A stretch of 64,000 bases of DNA from Gammaproteobacteria bacterium (GCA_003331625.1 QOPF01000002.1:163190-227189), one strand, 5' to 3'. Shown: positions 35,864 to 45,529, numbered from the stretch's first letter. Numbers and translations: made by a program. The notes: a model not told the origin generated them from the letters alone.

Positions 35864-37474
35864 CTATATGTGGTTTTTCCAGAAGTTTGTTATCGGATAT
35901 CTCCTGTCTTTTCCAAAATTTCTAGAAGAAATTTTTATTCCCAAAGGTACTTGTCTTCTTTTGTATTCATTGAAGTCAATTAAGTCTATAACTCTGTTTA
36001 CATCTTCAGAATTAAAACCTAGTGCGATGATATCTTTTTTTGTTTTATCTTTTTCAACGTAAAGTTTGATAATTGGGTCTAAAACATCATAAGGCGGTAA
36101 AGAATCACTATCCTTTTGATCTTCAGACAATTCTGCACTAGGCTCTCTGTCAATTATCCTTTGCGGGATAACTATACCTAAAGAATTTCTATACCTTGCT
36201 AATTCATAAACAGTATTTTTATAAACGTCCCTAATTACAGAAAAACCACCAGCAGTATCTCCATAAAGCGTAGAGTAGCCAACTGCAGATTCGCTCTTAT
36301 TTCCAGTTGTTAGAACTAGATAGCCTAAATTATTAGACAAAGCCATCAGGGTCACTCCTCTGCAACGAGATTGAAGGTTCTCTTCAGTTTTATCTGATTC
36401 TTTTTTTACTATAATTTTATCTAGAGAATTTTTAAAAGCATTAAACATCTCTGAAATAGGAACTACTTCATGAGTGACGCCAAGGTTCTCAGATAATTCC
36501 TTTGCATCTTCGATACTGATATCAGCGGTATATTTAAAAGGCATCATGACCGTATGAACCTTTTCTGACCCCAAAGCATCTGTAGCAATAGCAGCAGTCA
36601 ATGCTGAATCTATACCTCCAGAAGAACCAATTAAAATACCTTTAAAATTATTTTTGCTTACATAATCTTTTGTTCCTAGAACAAGAGCATCGTAAATATC
36701 CTTTATACTTTCTGAGCTGCTAATAGGATTTGAACTTATGTTTGAGAGATTATTATCTTCAAGTTCTAAATTAAAAGAATCTACTTTAAAACTATCAAGA
36801 CGGTGAACCGAATCTTTAGAATTTACAATAAGTGAACTACCATCAAAAACTAAATCGTCTTGTCCTCCAACCTGATTGGTATAAATAATTGGTTTTTTAT
36901 ATTTTTTGAAATAATCGCAAAGCATCTCTTCGCGAAGCATTTTCTTATCTACAGTATATGGAGAGGCGCTGATATTAATTAAAAAATCTATTTCGCCCTG
37001 ACAAATCTCTTTGGTAAGGCTTCCATTCCAAATATCTTCACAAATGGAAATTCCAAACCGAATTCCCTTATCTATAAATATTTCATTAGATGAGCCACTT
37101 TTAAAATATCTTTTCTCATCAAATTCTTTGTAATTAGGAAGAATTTGTTTTTTATAAGTATTTGAAATTTTACCTTCGCTTAGGAAAAAGGCTGCGTTAA
37201 AAAGATTATTATTTTCTCTTAGGGGACTTCCAATAACTATAGAAATATTTATTGCTAACTCCGCAAGCAACGCAACTTGCTTTTCAGTTTCATTCAGAAA
37301 GTCCTCTCTTAAAAGCAAATCTTCTGGAGGATATCCTGTCAAAAACATCTCAGAAAATATGATAAGACTAACTTTCTCAGATTTTGCTTTTTCGATATAT
37401 GACTTAGCTAATTTAAAATTACCTTCTACATCTCCAACTTTTGGATTTTCTTGAATTAATTTTATTTTGTACAT
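35864..37474 (-). CDS. nadE: Glutamine-dependent NAD+ synthetase
   Basis: A 536-residue two-domain enzyme. The N-terminal nitrilase-type glutaminase has its Glu-Lys-Cys triad in FSEMFLTGYP, LPNYKEFDE and ISICEDIWNG. The C-terminal synthetase has the PP-loop GSSGGIDSAL near 285 and TGNKSE further on. It converts nicotinate adenine dinucleotide to NAD using glutamine. Its start faces the DAHP synthase gene across 52 bp. Confidence 0.96.
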   Translation of the reverse strand: MYKIKLIQENPKVGDVEGNFKLAKSYIEKAKSEKVSLIIFSEMFLTGYPPEDLLLREDFLNETEKQVALLAELAINISIVIGSPLRENNNLFNAAFFLSEGKISNTYKKQILPNYKEFDEKRYFKSGSSNEIFIDKGIRFGISICEDIWNGSLTKEICQGEIDFLINISASPYTVDKKMLREEMLCDYFKKYKKPIIYTNQVGGQDDLVFDGSSLIVNSKDSVHRLDSFKVDSFNLELEDNNLSNISSNPISSSESIKDIYDALVLGTKDYVSKNNFKGILIGSSGGIDSALTAAIATDALGSEKVHTVMMPFKYTADISIEDAKELSENLGVTHEVVPISEMFNAFKNSLDKIIVKKESDKTEENLQSRCRGVTLMALSNNLGYLVLTTGNKSESAVGYSTLYGDTAGGFSVIRDVYKNTVYELARYRNSLGIVIPQRIIDREPSAELSEDQKDSDSLPPYDVLDPIIKLYVEKDKTKKDIIALGFNSEDVNRVIDLIDFNEYKRRQVPLGIKISSRNFGKDRRYPITNFWKNHI

Positions 37475-37526
37475 CGCTTAATTAAAGCTTTTATTTAAAT
37501 TTAGAAGAGATAAAATCAACGGTCAA

Positions 37527-38597
37527 ATGAAATATTTAACGGATAATACCAGAATAACAGGTCTTATGGAGGTATCACCTCCTGTAGAAGTTATTAATAG
37601 ACTTCCAATTTCTTCAAAAGTATCAGAATTGGTATTTAATTCTAGAAGAGAAATTTCGGATATTTTGCACGGAAAAGACGATAAATTGGTTGTTGTAGTT
37701 GGTCCTTGCTCAATTCATGATACTAAGGCAGCTTTAGAATATGCAAAAAGATTAAAAGTACTCAATGACTCGCTAAGTGATCAATTAAAGATAGTAATGC
37801 GAGTTTACTTCGAAAAACCCCGAACTACTGTAGGCTGGAAAGGTTTGATCAATGATCCTAACCTTGACAATAGCTATGACGTTAACAAAGGGTTAAATCT
37901 TGCAAGAAAAGTTTTATTAAAGATCAACGAAATAGGCCTTCCAGCAGGTACAGAATTCTTAGATATGATAACTCCTCAATATATTTCTGATTTAATTAGT
38001 TGGGGAGCTATAGGTGCTAGGACAACAGAAAGTCAAATTCATAGAGAACTTGCGTCAGGTCTTTCTTGTCCTGTAGGTTTTAAAAATTCTACAAATGGCT
38101 CTATTCAGGTAGCAATCGATGCTATTGGTTCTTCTTCAAATAGTCATATTTTTCTTTCTATAACTAAAGAAGGAAGGTCTGCTATTTTTAATTCCTCTGG
38201 AAATAAAGACTGTCATGTAATTTTAAGAGGAGGTGAAAATCCAAACTATTCAAAAACCCACATTGAAACGGTGCACAAAGATTTAACAAAAGCTAACTTA
38301 GCTCAAAAGATCATGGTCGATATGTCTCATGGAAATAGCCAAAAAAAGTTTAAAAAACAACTTATGGTAAACAAAGATATTGCAGATCAAATCTCTTCCG
38401 GAGATCAAAGAATTTTTGGGGTTATGATTGAAAGTAATCTCGAGGAAGGAAATCAAAAAATTGACTCTTTAAAAAATCTTAAATACGGCCAAAGTGTTAC
38501 TGATGCCTGTGTTGGCTGGAAAGATACTGAAGTAATGCTTAAACTTTTAGCAAAAGCAGTTGAAACAAGGAGAAAAAAACTTAAGCAGACAGCCTAA
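37527..38597 (+). CDS. 3-deoxy-7-phosphoheptulonate (DAHP) synthase, class I
   Basis: A 356-residue AroF/G/H-type enzyme that opens the shikimate pathway from PEP and erythrose 4-phosphate. VVGPCSIHD near residue 56, GARTTESQIHRELASG near 160, KNSTNGS and MVDMSHGNSQKK are present. Which amino acid inhibits it cannot be told by eye, so no F, G or H letter is given. It heads a plus-strand run that continues into the DnaT-like gene 4 nt downstream. Confidence 0.95.
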   Translation: MKYLTDNTRITGLMEVSPPVEVINRLPISSKVSELVFNSRREISDILHGKDDKLVVVVGPCSIHDTKAALEYAKRLKVLNDSLSDQLKIVMRVYFEKPRTTVGWKGLINDPNLDNSYDVNKGLNLARKVLLKINEIGLPAGTEFLDMITPQYISDLISWGAIGARTTESQIHRELASGLSCPVGFKNSTNGSIQVAIDAIGSSSNSHIFLSITKEGRSAIFNSSGNKDCHVILRGGENPNYSKTHIETVHKDLTKANLAQKIMVDMSHGNSQKKFKKQLMVNKDIADQISSGDQRIFGVMIESNLEEGNQKIDSLKNLKYGQSVTDACVGWKDTEVMLKLLAKAVETRRKKLKQTA

Positions 38598-38601
38598 GTT
38601 G

Positions 38602-39558
38602 ATGAGTAAAGAATCAAGCTTAATTCATTTTGATAAAGATATAGCCAAAAGCATAGGCCTTAAAGAAGCAATAGTTTTTCAAGAAATAAAGAATCACCAA
38701 TCTGTATCCCTTTCAAATTTAATAAAACAAATTATATTTTTTGACGAAAAAGAGTTAATCGTAATCTTAGAAAAATTATTAAAAATTAAATTAATCAAAG
38801 AAGATCTAGAAAAAAATACATATTCGGTTTTAAAAACGATAACTTCACAAGAAGATAGAAAAAAAAATATCCCCCAGAAATTTATTCCTTCAAAAAGCGT
38901 AATAAAAGAAGCTAAAAGTCTCGGCTTATCAGAAAGTTTTATTAAAAGTAAAATTCCTGAATTCAAAACATATTGGCTAGATAGACAAGATAGAAGTTTT
39001 TCTTGGGACTATAAATTTTTAAAATATATTGTCAAAGAATGGAGAGCAGAAGAGCAAAAACTTCATAAAGAATCTAAAATGAGTCCTATTAGTCAATCCT
39101 GGAAGCCCTCACAGGAAGCTTTAAAAATTCTTGAATTAGCTGAAATAGATAAAAAATTTGTTAAAGATGCCTTGCCTGAATTTGTACTTTACTGGAGTGA
39201 GAGAAACATATCCTCAGATTCATGGAATAGTAAGTTTTTGAATCATGTAAAAAATCAATGGATAAGATATCAAAATTTAATATCACATGTAAGAAAACCA
39301 ACGCGAATGACTGCAAATTGGGATCCTTCAGATGATTGTTATGATGTTTTAAACTTGGCAAAAATAAATAAAAACTTTGCAAAATCCCAAATTCCGGAAT
39401 TTAAGATATATTGGCTGGAAACAAAAGAAATGAGAAACTGTTGGAATTCTAAATTTATCCAACATGTAAAATTTAAATGGAACACTAAAAATGGAAGCTC
39501 AAAGAATGTATTATCAAGGTTAAAAGATTATGAATGGGCAGTTAACTTCAAAAATTAA
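38602..39558 (+). CDS. DnaT-like protein with three tandem ssDNA-binding repeats
   Basis: A 318-residue protein from the ATG at 38602. Residues 1-80 look like a winged-helix (LKEAIVFQEIK). Then come three copies of one domain at about 94-150, 167-224 and 240-295, each with PEF-x2-YW, a Trp plus KF-x3-V/H pattern and a closing W, the signature of the DnaT C-terminal DNA-binding domain (for example ALPEFVLYWSERN and WNSKFLNHVKNQW). E. coli DnaT has one such domain. It likely acts in primosome or helicase loading with the next gene, which overlaps it by 29 nt. Function is inferred. Confidence 0.82.
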   Translation: MSKESSLIHFDKDIAKSIGLKEAIVFQEIKNHQSVSLSNLIKQIIFFDEKELIVILEKLLKIKLIKEDLEKNTYSVLKTITSQEDRKKNIPQKFIPSKSVIKEAKSLGLSESFIKSKIPEFKTYWLDRQDRSFSWDYKFLKYIVKEWRAEEQKLHKESKMSPISQSWKPSQEALKILELAEIDKKFVKDALPEFVLYWSERNISSDSWNSKFLNHVKNQWIRYQNLISHVRKPTRMTANWDPSDDCYDVLNLAKINKNFAKSQIPEFKIYWLETKEMRNCWNSKFIQHVKFKWNTKNGSSKNVLSRLKDYEWAVNFKN

Positions 39559-40129
39559 TATTCCAAAAAATCCGGTTGAGCTAATAAATTTAGTCTTTGC
39601 TGAGTTGGAAATTACTTTTCATAATCAATTTCACAAGGCTTTTCCAGATGAAGAAACCTTGAATTTGGCAAAGCAATTGTGGCTGGCAAAACTTGAAAGA
39701 TTTGATAATGAACTTATTTTCGAAGCTATTGATAAAATAATTGAAAGTTCAAAGTACCTGCCTTCTCTAAGCGCCGTTTTAAGCGAGATTAAAGGACTTG
39801 TTATAAAGAAAAAAAATATTCCTTCTTCTGAGAAAGCATATTTAGAAGCAAGTTCTTTAGGAGAGTTAAGTCCTCTTGAGTTTGCTTGGTCTCATCCTTT
39901 TGTCTATCATGCTGGAACAAAACTCGGCTGGTATAGACTTAAGACTGAAGCAGAATTTTATATAAAAAAAGAATTTATAAAGATTTATGACGAGATATTA
40001 AATTCTAATGAATCTGAAGAGAATTTTTCTAAACTTCCGTCTTTTGAAACTCCTAAATTAAAGGAAAAACCCTTATCTAAAGAAAAACAAATACTAAGGC
40101 TAGAATCCTTAAAAAAGAAGTATTTATAA
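39530..40129 (+). CDS. Lambda replication protein P-like helicase-loader candidate
   Basis: A 199-residue protein. The central part (FPDEETLNLAKQLW, then IDKIIESSKYLPSLSAVL) and the SHPFVYHAGTKLGWYRL block near 119-135 match the replication protein P family, whose lambda member binds DnaB and delivers it to the origin. It lacks Walker motifs, so it is not a DnaC-type ATPase. The overlap with the DnaT-like gene (29 nt) and the shared replication theme suggest a two-protein loader. No phage genes are nearby. Confidence 0.75.
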   Translation: MNGQLTSKINIPKNPVELINLVFAELEITFHNQFHKAFPDEETLNLAKQLWLAKLERFDNELIFEAIDKIIESSKYLPSLSAVLSEIKGLVIKKKNIPSSEKAYLEASSLGELSPLEFAWSHPFVYHAGTKLGWYRLKTEAEFYIKKEFIKIYDEILNSNESEENFSKLPSFETPKLKEKPLSKEKQILRLESLKKKYL

Positions 40130-40144
40130 TATATTTTTACTTGA

Positions 40145-40178
40145 TATAATCCATTTTCGCCTCATCTAATAGAAGAGG
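40145..40178 (+). promoter_or_regulatory. Candidate promoter and Shine-Dalgarno of the RND efflux operon
   Basis: A perfect TATAAT lies at 40145-40150 preceded by TGA (weak extended -10), with only a poor AT-rich -35. GAAGAGG at 40172-40178 is a good Shine-Dalgarno 8 nt before the ATG at 40187. The 57-bp gap (40130-40186) is the only break in this plus-strand run, so a promoter here is plausible. Confidence 0.4.
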
Positions 40179-40186
40179 TAAATCAA

Positions 40187-41242
40187 ATGAATCTAATAAA
40201 TAAGTTCCTACAAAGATCCAATTTAGAATGGGCTTCAATTTTTATCGGTTTCGCTGTCATCTGGATGGTATCCGGCTTATTTGTAGAAGAGCCAGCTGCT
40301 CCAGCGTTGATAGAAAAGAAAGAAGCAATTGTAAGAGTTATTGACCAAAAAGCAGAAGATTATTCCAAACAAATCGTCATTAAAGGATTTACAAAAGCCG
40401 ATAAGAAGGTTCTCGTGAAATCAGAAACCTCTGGAAAAATTATTGGCTTACCAATTCCGCAAGGAACATCCGTTAAGAAAGGAGAAGTTATCTGCTCGCT
40501 TTTTGTTGCCGAGAGGCAATCAAATTTTGACAAAGCTGAACTCGACTATAATTCAGCAAAAAAATTATACGAAGAAGAGCTTTACTCTTCAAAACAACTT
40601 CAAAATGCAAAATCAAATTATGAAAGAGCCAAGCTTGAACTAGATTATGCAAGTATCAAAGCCCCTTTTGATGGCGTAGTAGACAAAATAGACTTAGACG
40701 TTGGGGACTTTTTAAATCGTGGATCCACTTGTGCAACTGTTTTAGATTTAGATCCTATGATCGTAGCTGGAGATATATCAGAAGATGAGTTACAAACAAT
40801 CTCAAAAAATAGTGATGTTTATATTGTTACAAACGATGGTCAAGAATATAAAGGAGAAGTTACTTTTATCTCCTCTTCGGCAGATGAAATGATGCACACC
40901 TTCGATATTGAAATTTCAATTCCTAATTCCTTAAGGAATATCAAAGACGGTCAAACAGCGAAAGTTGTCGCATCTGCAATTCCTCAGCCTGCTCATATTG
41001 TGCCTCTATCGATTCTGAGATTAGATGAAGCTGGAAACTTAGGAGTTAGAGTAGTAAACAAAGAAAACTTGGTTGAGTTTTATAAGGTTGAAATCATCCA
41101 AGACACTGAGAAAGGTGTTTGGATTTCTGGCCTTCCCTTTAATTCCAGAATCATTACTGTTGGACAAGATTACGTAAACAATAATGAAAAAGTTGATATA
41201 GCTGTTGACTATAGAACAAATAAAGATGAAAACGTTAATTGA
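40187..41242 (+). CDS. RND efflux periplasmic adaptor (membrane fusion protein)
   Basis: A 351-residue AcrA/MexA-type adaptor. One N-terminal membrane helix (about 16-34) anchors it. The lipoyl halves are SETSGKIIGLPIPQGTSVKKG and APFDGVVDKIDLDVGD, with a short hairpin between (about 110-150), then beta-barrel and membrane-proximal domains. The hairpin is short compared with AcrA. It overlaps the permease by 17 nt. Substrate unknown. Confidence 0.92.
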   Translation: MNLINKFLQRSNLEWASIFIGFAVIWMVSGLFVEEPAAPALIEKKEAIVRVIDQKAEDYSKQIVIKGFTKADKKVLVKSETSGKIIGLPIPQGTSVKKGEVICSLFVAERQSNFDKAELDYNSAKKLYEEELYSSKQLQNAKSNYERAKLELDYASIKAPFDGVVDKIDLDVGDFLNRGSTCATVLDLDPMIVAGDISEDELQTISKNSDVYIVTNDGQEYKGEVTFISSSADEMMHTFDIEISIPNSLRNIKDGQTAKVVASAIPQPAHIVPLSILRLDEAGNLGVRVVNKENLVEFYKVEIIQDTEKGVWISGLPFNSRIITVGQDYVNNNEKVDIAVDYRTNKDENVN

Positions 41243-44200
41243 TTTTTTTGTTGATCGTTATAAAGCAACGTTTACATTTTTAACTTTTATCCTGGTTTGG
41301 GGCTTAACATCAGTTATTCAAATACCAGCTTCAGCCTATTCGGATATAAATATTCCATATGTCTTTGTTTCTACATTTTATGATGGTGTCTCAGCTCAAG
41401 ATGCAGAAAGACTTGTTACCAGGCCAATAGAGCAGAAGCTAAAAACTGCTGACGAACTCGTAGATATACAATCTTACAGTAGACAAAATATGTCCTACGT
41501 AATTTTAGAATTTCCCGTTGAATATTCTAAGGACAAAGCTGTTCAAGATATTAAAGATCTTATCGATGAAGTTAAACAAGAGTTACCTTCAGAGTCCGAT
41601 GATCCCGTAGTAAAAGAGTTTACTTTAGATGAATTTCCAATCTTAGATATTAATCTAATGTCTAATTCTTCAAACCAAAGAGAGCTTTTAGCATTTGCAA
41701 GGCAATTACAAACAGCAGTAGAAACAATACCAGAGGTTTTGGAAGCAGATCTTAGAGGTGTTCCGGACGATTTGTTAGAGGCTTCTATAGATAAAACAAA
41801 ATTAGAAAGCTATAACGTCTCTCCTAGAGATTTATATAATGCTATAGGCGACTCCAATAGAGCTATTCCTGCGGGCGACTTAAGGTCTGCTACTGGAAAG
41901 TTTTCCGTTTTAGTTCCTTCTGTATTTGAAAATGTTACTGATGTAGAGAATATACCAATTATAGAAAATGACGGAAAAGTCATAACATTGAAAGACTTAG
42001 TGACTCTCAAAAGGACTTTTAAAGACCGGGACTCTTTTTCTAGAGTAAATGGAAAAGAAGCAGTGACCGTTTCTGTAATGAAAAGACAAGATGCTAAAGA
42101 AGTTGTAGCAGCACAAAAAGTAAACTACGTCTTAGATGAGTTTCGCCCTCTTTTACCAGCTGGAGTAGAAGTAATTATCACACAGGATAGAACTGGCTGG
42201 TCTTCTATGATGGTTGGGGAATTGGGAGGAAATATACTGACCGCACTTATTTTAGTGATGGCAATTGTGGTAGGCACCATGGGTTTAAGATCTTCAACTA
42301 TGGTTGCGATGGCCATTCCAACTTGTTTTCTTTTTGCTTCAATTTTTTTAGCTGCAATAGATTACAGCTTTAATTTTATGGTTTGTTTTGGGCTATTAAT
42401 ATCTTTGGGGATGTTAATCGATGGTTGCGTTGTAGTGGTTGAATATGCTGATAGAAAAATGGCTGAAGGCTTTGATAGGATTGAAGCTTATAAATTTTCA
42501 GCAAAAAGAATGTTTTGGCCAGTGACAATTTCTGTTGGAACGACTCTATCAATATTTGTTCCAATGTTTTTTATGCCAGGCATATCAGGGCAATTTTTAA
42601 GACCAATGATAGTTACATTGTTTATTGTTTTAGTGGGATCAATATTGTATGCCCTAGTTTTTACTCCAGCAATTGGATCTAGGTTTGGTAGTTTGGGAAT
42701 TAGAAAGTCAAAAACTTTAGAAAATGCTGCAGTTCTAGAAAATGGTGATCCAACCGAAATAGATGGCATAACAGGGTTGTATGCAAAAGCCTTAACAAAA
42801 ATTATTCGATCTCCAGCGAAATTCATTGTCTTTGTTATATTTACAGTTGTAACAATTTTTATGTTGTACGGACAGCATGCTCCGGGAAGCAGATTTTTCA
42901 TTGAAGAGGAGCCAATGGAGATGGAGGTTAAAATTGAGGGCAGAGGAAGTTTCGCTGAATTAGAAAAACTAGGTTTTTTAAAAGAAATTGAAAATATTGT
43001 TTTAAGTATTCCCGGCCCTAGTTCCATTTCTCTGAATATGAATGGTGTAGGTGATCCAAGAGAAAGAGGCAATTCGGATGAAATAGGAACTATTTTTATT
43101 GAAATGCCTTTTGAAAAAGATCTTCGACGTTCAGGCTGGGATGTATATGATGAGCTTCTGGAAAAAACGAAAGATATTCCTGGTTTAGTAGTAAATGCAA
43201 AGATAAGAGAAAATGGGCCGCCTACAGACTCGCCAATAGAGATTGATGTATTTGGTAAAGATTTTGAATTAGTAAAAGAAGCCTCAATAGCTCTTACAAG
43301 ATACATGAAAGATTCTGTTCCAGGAGCAAAAAATGTTTACAACACCATTCCAACAAATCTATTGAAATGGACAATTAAAATAGACAAAGAGAAAGCAAAA
43401 CAATTCGGAGTAACAACACAAGATATTGGCGCTGCCATACAATTCATGACTGCCGGTGTTAAAGTAGGTGAATACAGGCCAGCTGATTTAGATGAAGAAG
43501 TTGACATCAGAGTTAGATTTCCCGCTGACCAAAGGAGATTAGATCAGTTTGATGATTTAACGGTTAATACCAGATTTGGACAAGCGCCTTTAAGTAGCTT
43601 TGTGCAAATTGTTCCCGCATACATTCCTCCTTCAATTAGAAGAGTCTCAGGAGAAAGAGCTTTTACGGTTGCAGCTGAATATGCGAAAGGCGCATTAGTG
43701 GAAGATGTGATTCCAAAAATTGAACAATGGATATCAGATAATAATGAGTACGAAAGGTTGCAATTTAGATTTGGTGGACAACAAGCAGAGTCTGATGCAA
43801 ATTCAGCATTTTTCTTGTTCGCTTTTATAGTTGGAATATTTTTAATGTCCATCTTATTAATGGTTCAACTTAATAGCTTTTATCAAGTATTTATAATAGT
43901 TTCTGCTGTAATTTTATCTACTGCCGGGGTTCAACTCGGATTGTTAGTTACTCAACAAATTTCAAGTGCGCTATTTACCAGTTTAGGAGTTATTGCTTTG
44001 GCAGGAATTGTGGTGAACAACAATATTGTACTGGTAGATACCTACAATGTAATTACTAAAGAAAATCCTAATCTATCCAGAGAGCAAATAGTAATTCGTA
44101 CTGCTGCACAAAGATTGAGGCCAATTATTTTAACTACGGCAACAACGGTGATTGGCTTATTGCCTTTGGCATCAGGAATTGGTGTAGATTTTTACCAAAG

Positions 44201-44390
44201 AGATATTGAAATTGGCGGAAGAGTTTCTGAGTGGTGGCAACCCATGTCTTTTGCTGTTGTTTGCGGGCTGTCTTTTGCTTCAGTGATTACCTTGTTCTTA
44301 ACTCCTTGTTGGCTTATGCTACCAGTCAAAATAAGAGAAAGTATTAATAAATTAAAAACCTTATTCGTAAAGTCAGCAAGTGAACGATAA
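41226..44390 (+). CDS. RND efflux transporter, permease subunit
   Basis: A 1054-residue HAE-type inner-membrane pump with about twelve membrane helices in two repeats, each with a large periplasmic loop. The proton-relay Asp lies in LGMLIDGCVVVVEYAD, and the second half has LAGIVVNNNIVLVDTYN. The ATG at 41226 is preferred to a TTG at 41205. No TolC-type outer-membrane gene is adjacent, so it must use one encoded elsewhere. Substrates cannot be read from the sequence. Confidence 0.94.
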   Translation: MKTLIDFFVDRYKATFTFLTFILVWGLTSVIQIPASAYSDINIPYVFVSTFYDGVSAQDAERLVTRPIEQKLKTADELVDIQSYSRQNMSYVILEFPVEYSKDKAVQDIKDLIDEVKQELPSESDDPVVKEFTLDEFPILDINLMSNSSNQRELLAFARQLQTAVETIPEVLEADLRGVPDDLLEASIDKTKLESYNVSPRDLYNAIGDSNRAIPAGDLRSATGKFSVLVPSVFENVTDVENIPIIENDGKVITLKDLVTLKRTFKDRDSFSRVNGKEAVTVSVMKRQDAKEVVAAQKVNYVLDEFRPLLPAGVEVIITQDRTGWSSMMVGELGGNILTALILVMAIVVGTMGLRSSTMVAMAIPTCFLFASIFLAAIDYSFNFMVCFGLLISLGMLIDGCVVVVEYADRKMAEGFDRIEAYKFSAKRMFWPVTISVGTTLSIFVPMFFMPGISGQFLRPMIVTLFIVLVGSILYALVFTPAIGSRFGSLGIRKSKTLENAAVLENGDPTEIDGITGLYAKALTKIIRSPAKFIVFVIFTVVTIFMLYGQHAPGSRFFIEEEPMEMEVKIEGRGSFAELEKLGFLKEIENIVLSIPGPSSISLNMNGVGDPRERGNSDEIGTIFIEMPFEKDLRRSGWDVYDELLEKTKDIPGLVVNAKIRENGPPTDSPIEIDVFGKDFELVKEASIALTRYMKDSVPGAKNVYNTIPTNLLKWTIKIDKEKAKQFGVTTQDIGAAIQFMTAGVKVGEYRPADLDEEVDIRVRFPADQRRLDQFDDLTVNTRFGQAPLSSFVQIVPAYIPPSIRRVSGERAFTVAAEYAKGALVEDVIPKIEQWISDNNEYERLQFRFGGQQAESDANSAFFLFAFIVGIFLMSILLMVQLNSFYQVFIIVSAVILSTAGVQLGLLVTQQISSALFTSLGVIALAGIVVNNNIVLVDTYNVITKENPNLSREQIVIRTAAQRLRPIILTTATTVIGLLPLASGIGVDFYQRDIEIGGRVSEWWQPMSFAVVCGLSFASVITLFLTPCWLMLPVKIRESINKLKTLFVKSASER

Positions 44391-44622
44391 AACAAAAGAA
44401 AAAAGTTTAGATTTTGAAAAGTCTTTAGAAAAGCTTGAAAAGATTATTGAAGCCCTTGAAGATGGTGAATTACCTCTTAACGAATCAATCAAAACCTTTG
44501 AAGAAGGGGTTAAGCTAACCAAACACTGTCAGGACCTTCTTTCCAAAGCTGAATTAAAAATTCAAAAGCTTTTAGAAAAAGATGATGGCTCTCTTGATCT
44601 AGAAGACTTTGATGATAAGTAA
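44380..44622 (+). CDS. xseB: Exodeoxyribonuclease VII small subunit
   Basis: An 80-residue, highly charged helical protein with the XseB pattern FEKSLEKLEKIIEALEDGELPLNESIKTFEEG. It starts at GTG, overlaps the RND permease by 11 nt and ispA by 11 nt. The xseB-ispA-dxs order is conserved in gammaproteobacteria. Confidence 0.94.
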   Translation: MNDKTKEKSLDFEKSLEKLEKIIEALEDGELPLNESIKTFEEGVKLTKHCQDLLSKAELKIQKLLEKDDGSLDLEDFDDK

Positions 44623-45529
44623 TACCAAAGATTATCCCTTCAAAGAGCTTCCTTTTTTAAAAACAAACTTAGGGAGAATAGAAAAAGCAATCTCGAGATC
44701 TCTGCCGCCAAAATCACTCTCAAAAATTTCTAAAGCTATTCATTATTCAGTATTGAATGCTGGAAAAAGAATCAGACCTCAACTTGTTTTATTAATGGCT
44801 GATTCTCTTAAAGTGAACGTTAGCTCTAAAACAATAGATCTCATGGCAGCCTCTGGAGAGTTGATACATTGTTATTCATTAATTCACGATGATCTTCCCT
44901 CCATGGATGATGATGATTTCCGTAGAGGAAAACTTTCTTGTCATAAAAAATTTGATGAAGCAACAGCTATTTTGGCAGGTGATGCAATACAACCTTTGGC
45001 TTTAGAAATCTTAACGACCATTGAAGATAAAAATCTTACAGATGAACAAAAGCTTAAAATCATCAATTTATTTGCTAGAGCTTGTGGTCCAAAAGGTATG
45101 GTTGAGGGGCAAAGTAGAGACTTAGATGCTGAAGGAAAAAAAATTACCCTTAGAGAACTAGATGAAATTCATTATCTAAAAACAGGAAAACTTATCGAAG
45201 CTTGTGTTGAATCTATTTGTTCGCTCAAAGACGACTTGCCTAAAAGTCATAAAAAAAGTTTTCTGGATTTTGCAAAGAAGTTTGGCTTAGCTTTCCAAAT
45301 CAAAGATGATATTTTGGATGTAACAGGAGATGAAAAAATTATAGGTAAACCTATAAATTCTGATTCAAAGTTAAAAAAAGCATCTTACCCTTCCATCATT
45401 GGGCTAAAGGCATCGCAAAAAAGAGCAGAAAAATTATGTAATGAAGCACTTTCGATACTAACGAAACTTCCCTACGACACATCAAATCTGATATTGCTTT
45501 CAAATTATATTGTTTTAAGAAATAAATAA
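44612..45529 (+). CDS. ispA: Farnesyl diphosphate synthase (short-chain polyprenyl synthase)
   Basis: A 305-residue trans-prenyltransferase. The first Asp-rich motif is DDLPSMDDDDFRRG and the second is FQIKDDILDVTGD; KRIRP and the lysine in LKTGKL are also present. It makes the C15 precursor of undecaprenyl phosphate and ubiquinone. The ATG at 44612 follows a TTG at 44609. dxs follows with a TAATG overlap, so isoprenoid supply is co-expressed. Confidence 0.95.
   Translation: MISNTKDYPFKELPFLKTNLGRIEKAISRSLPPKSLSKISKAIHYSVLNAGKRIRPQLVLLMADSLKVNVSSKTIDLMAASGELIHCYSLIHDDLPSMDDDDFRRGKLSCHKKFDEATAILAGDAIQPLALEILTTIEDKNLTDEQKLKIINLFARACGPKGMVEGQSRDLDAEGKKITLRELDEIHYLKTGKLIEACVESICSLKDDLPKSHKKSFLDFAKKFGLAFQIKDDILDVTGDEKIIGKPINSDSKLKKASYPSIIGLKASQKRAEKLCNEALSILTKLPYDTSNLILLSNYIVLRNK

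Noticed and set aside
39530..40129. The lambda-P-like gene as evidence of a prophage
   Set aside because: No integrase, capsid, terminase, lysis or repressor gene is nearby, and the flanks are DAHP synthase and an RND pump on ordinary coding strands.
42488..43306. A 272-codon open frame on the minus strand inside the RND permease
   Set aside because: It runs antisense to a complete, motif-rich permease, has a Ser/Pro/Ile composition typical of a shadow frame, and shows no domain or ribosome site.
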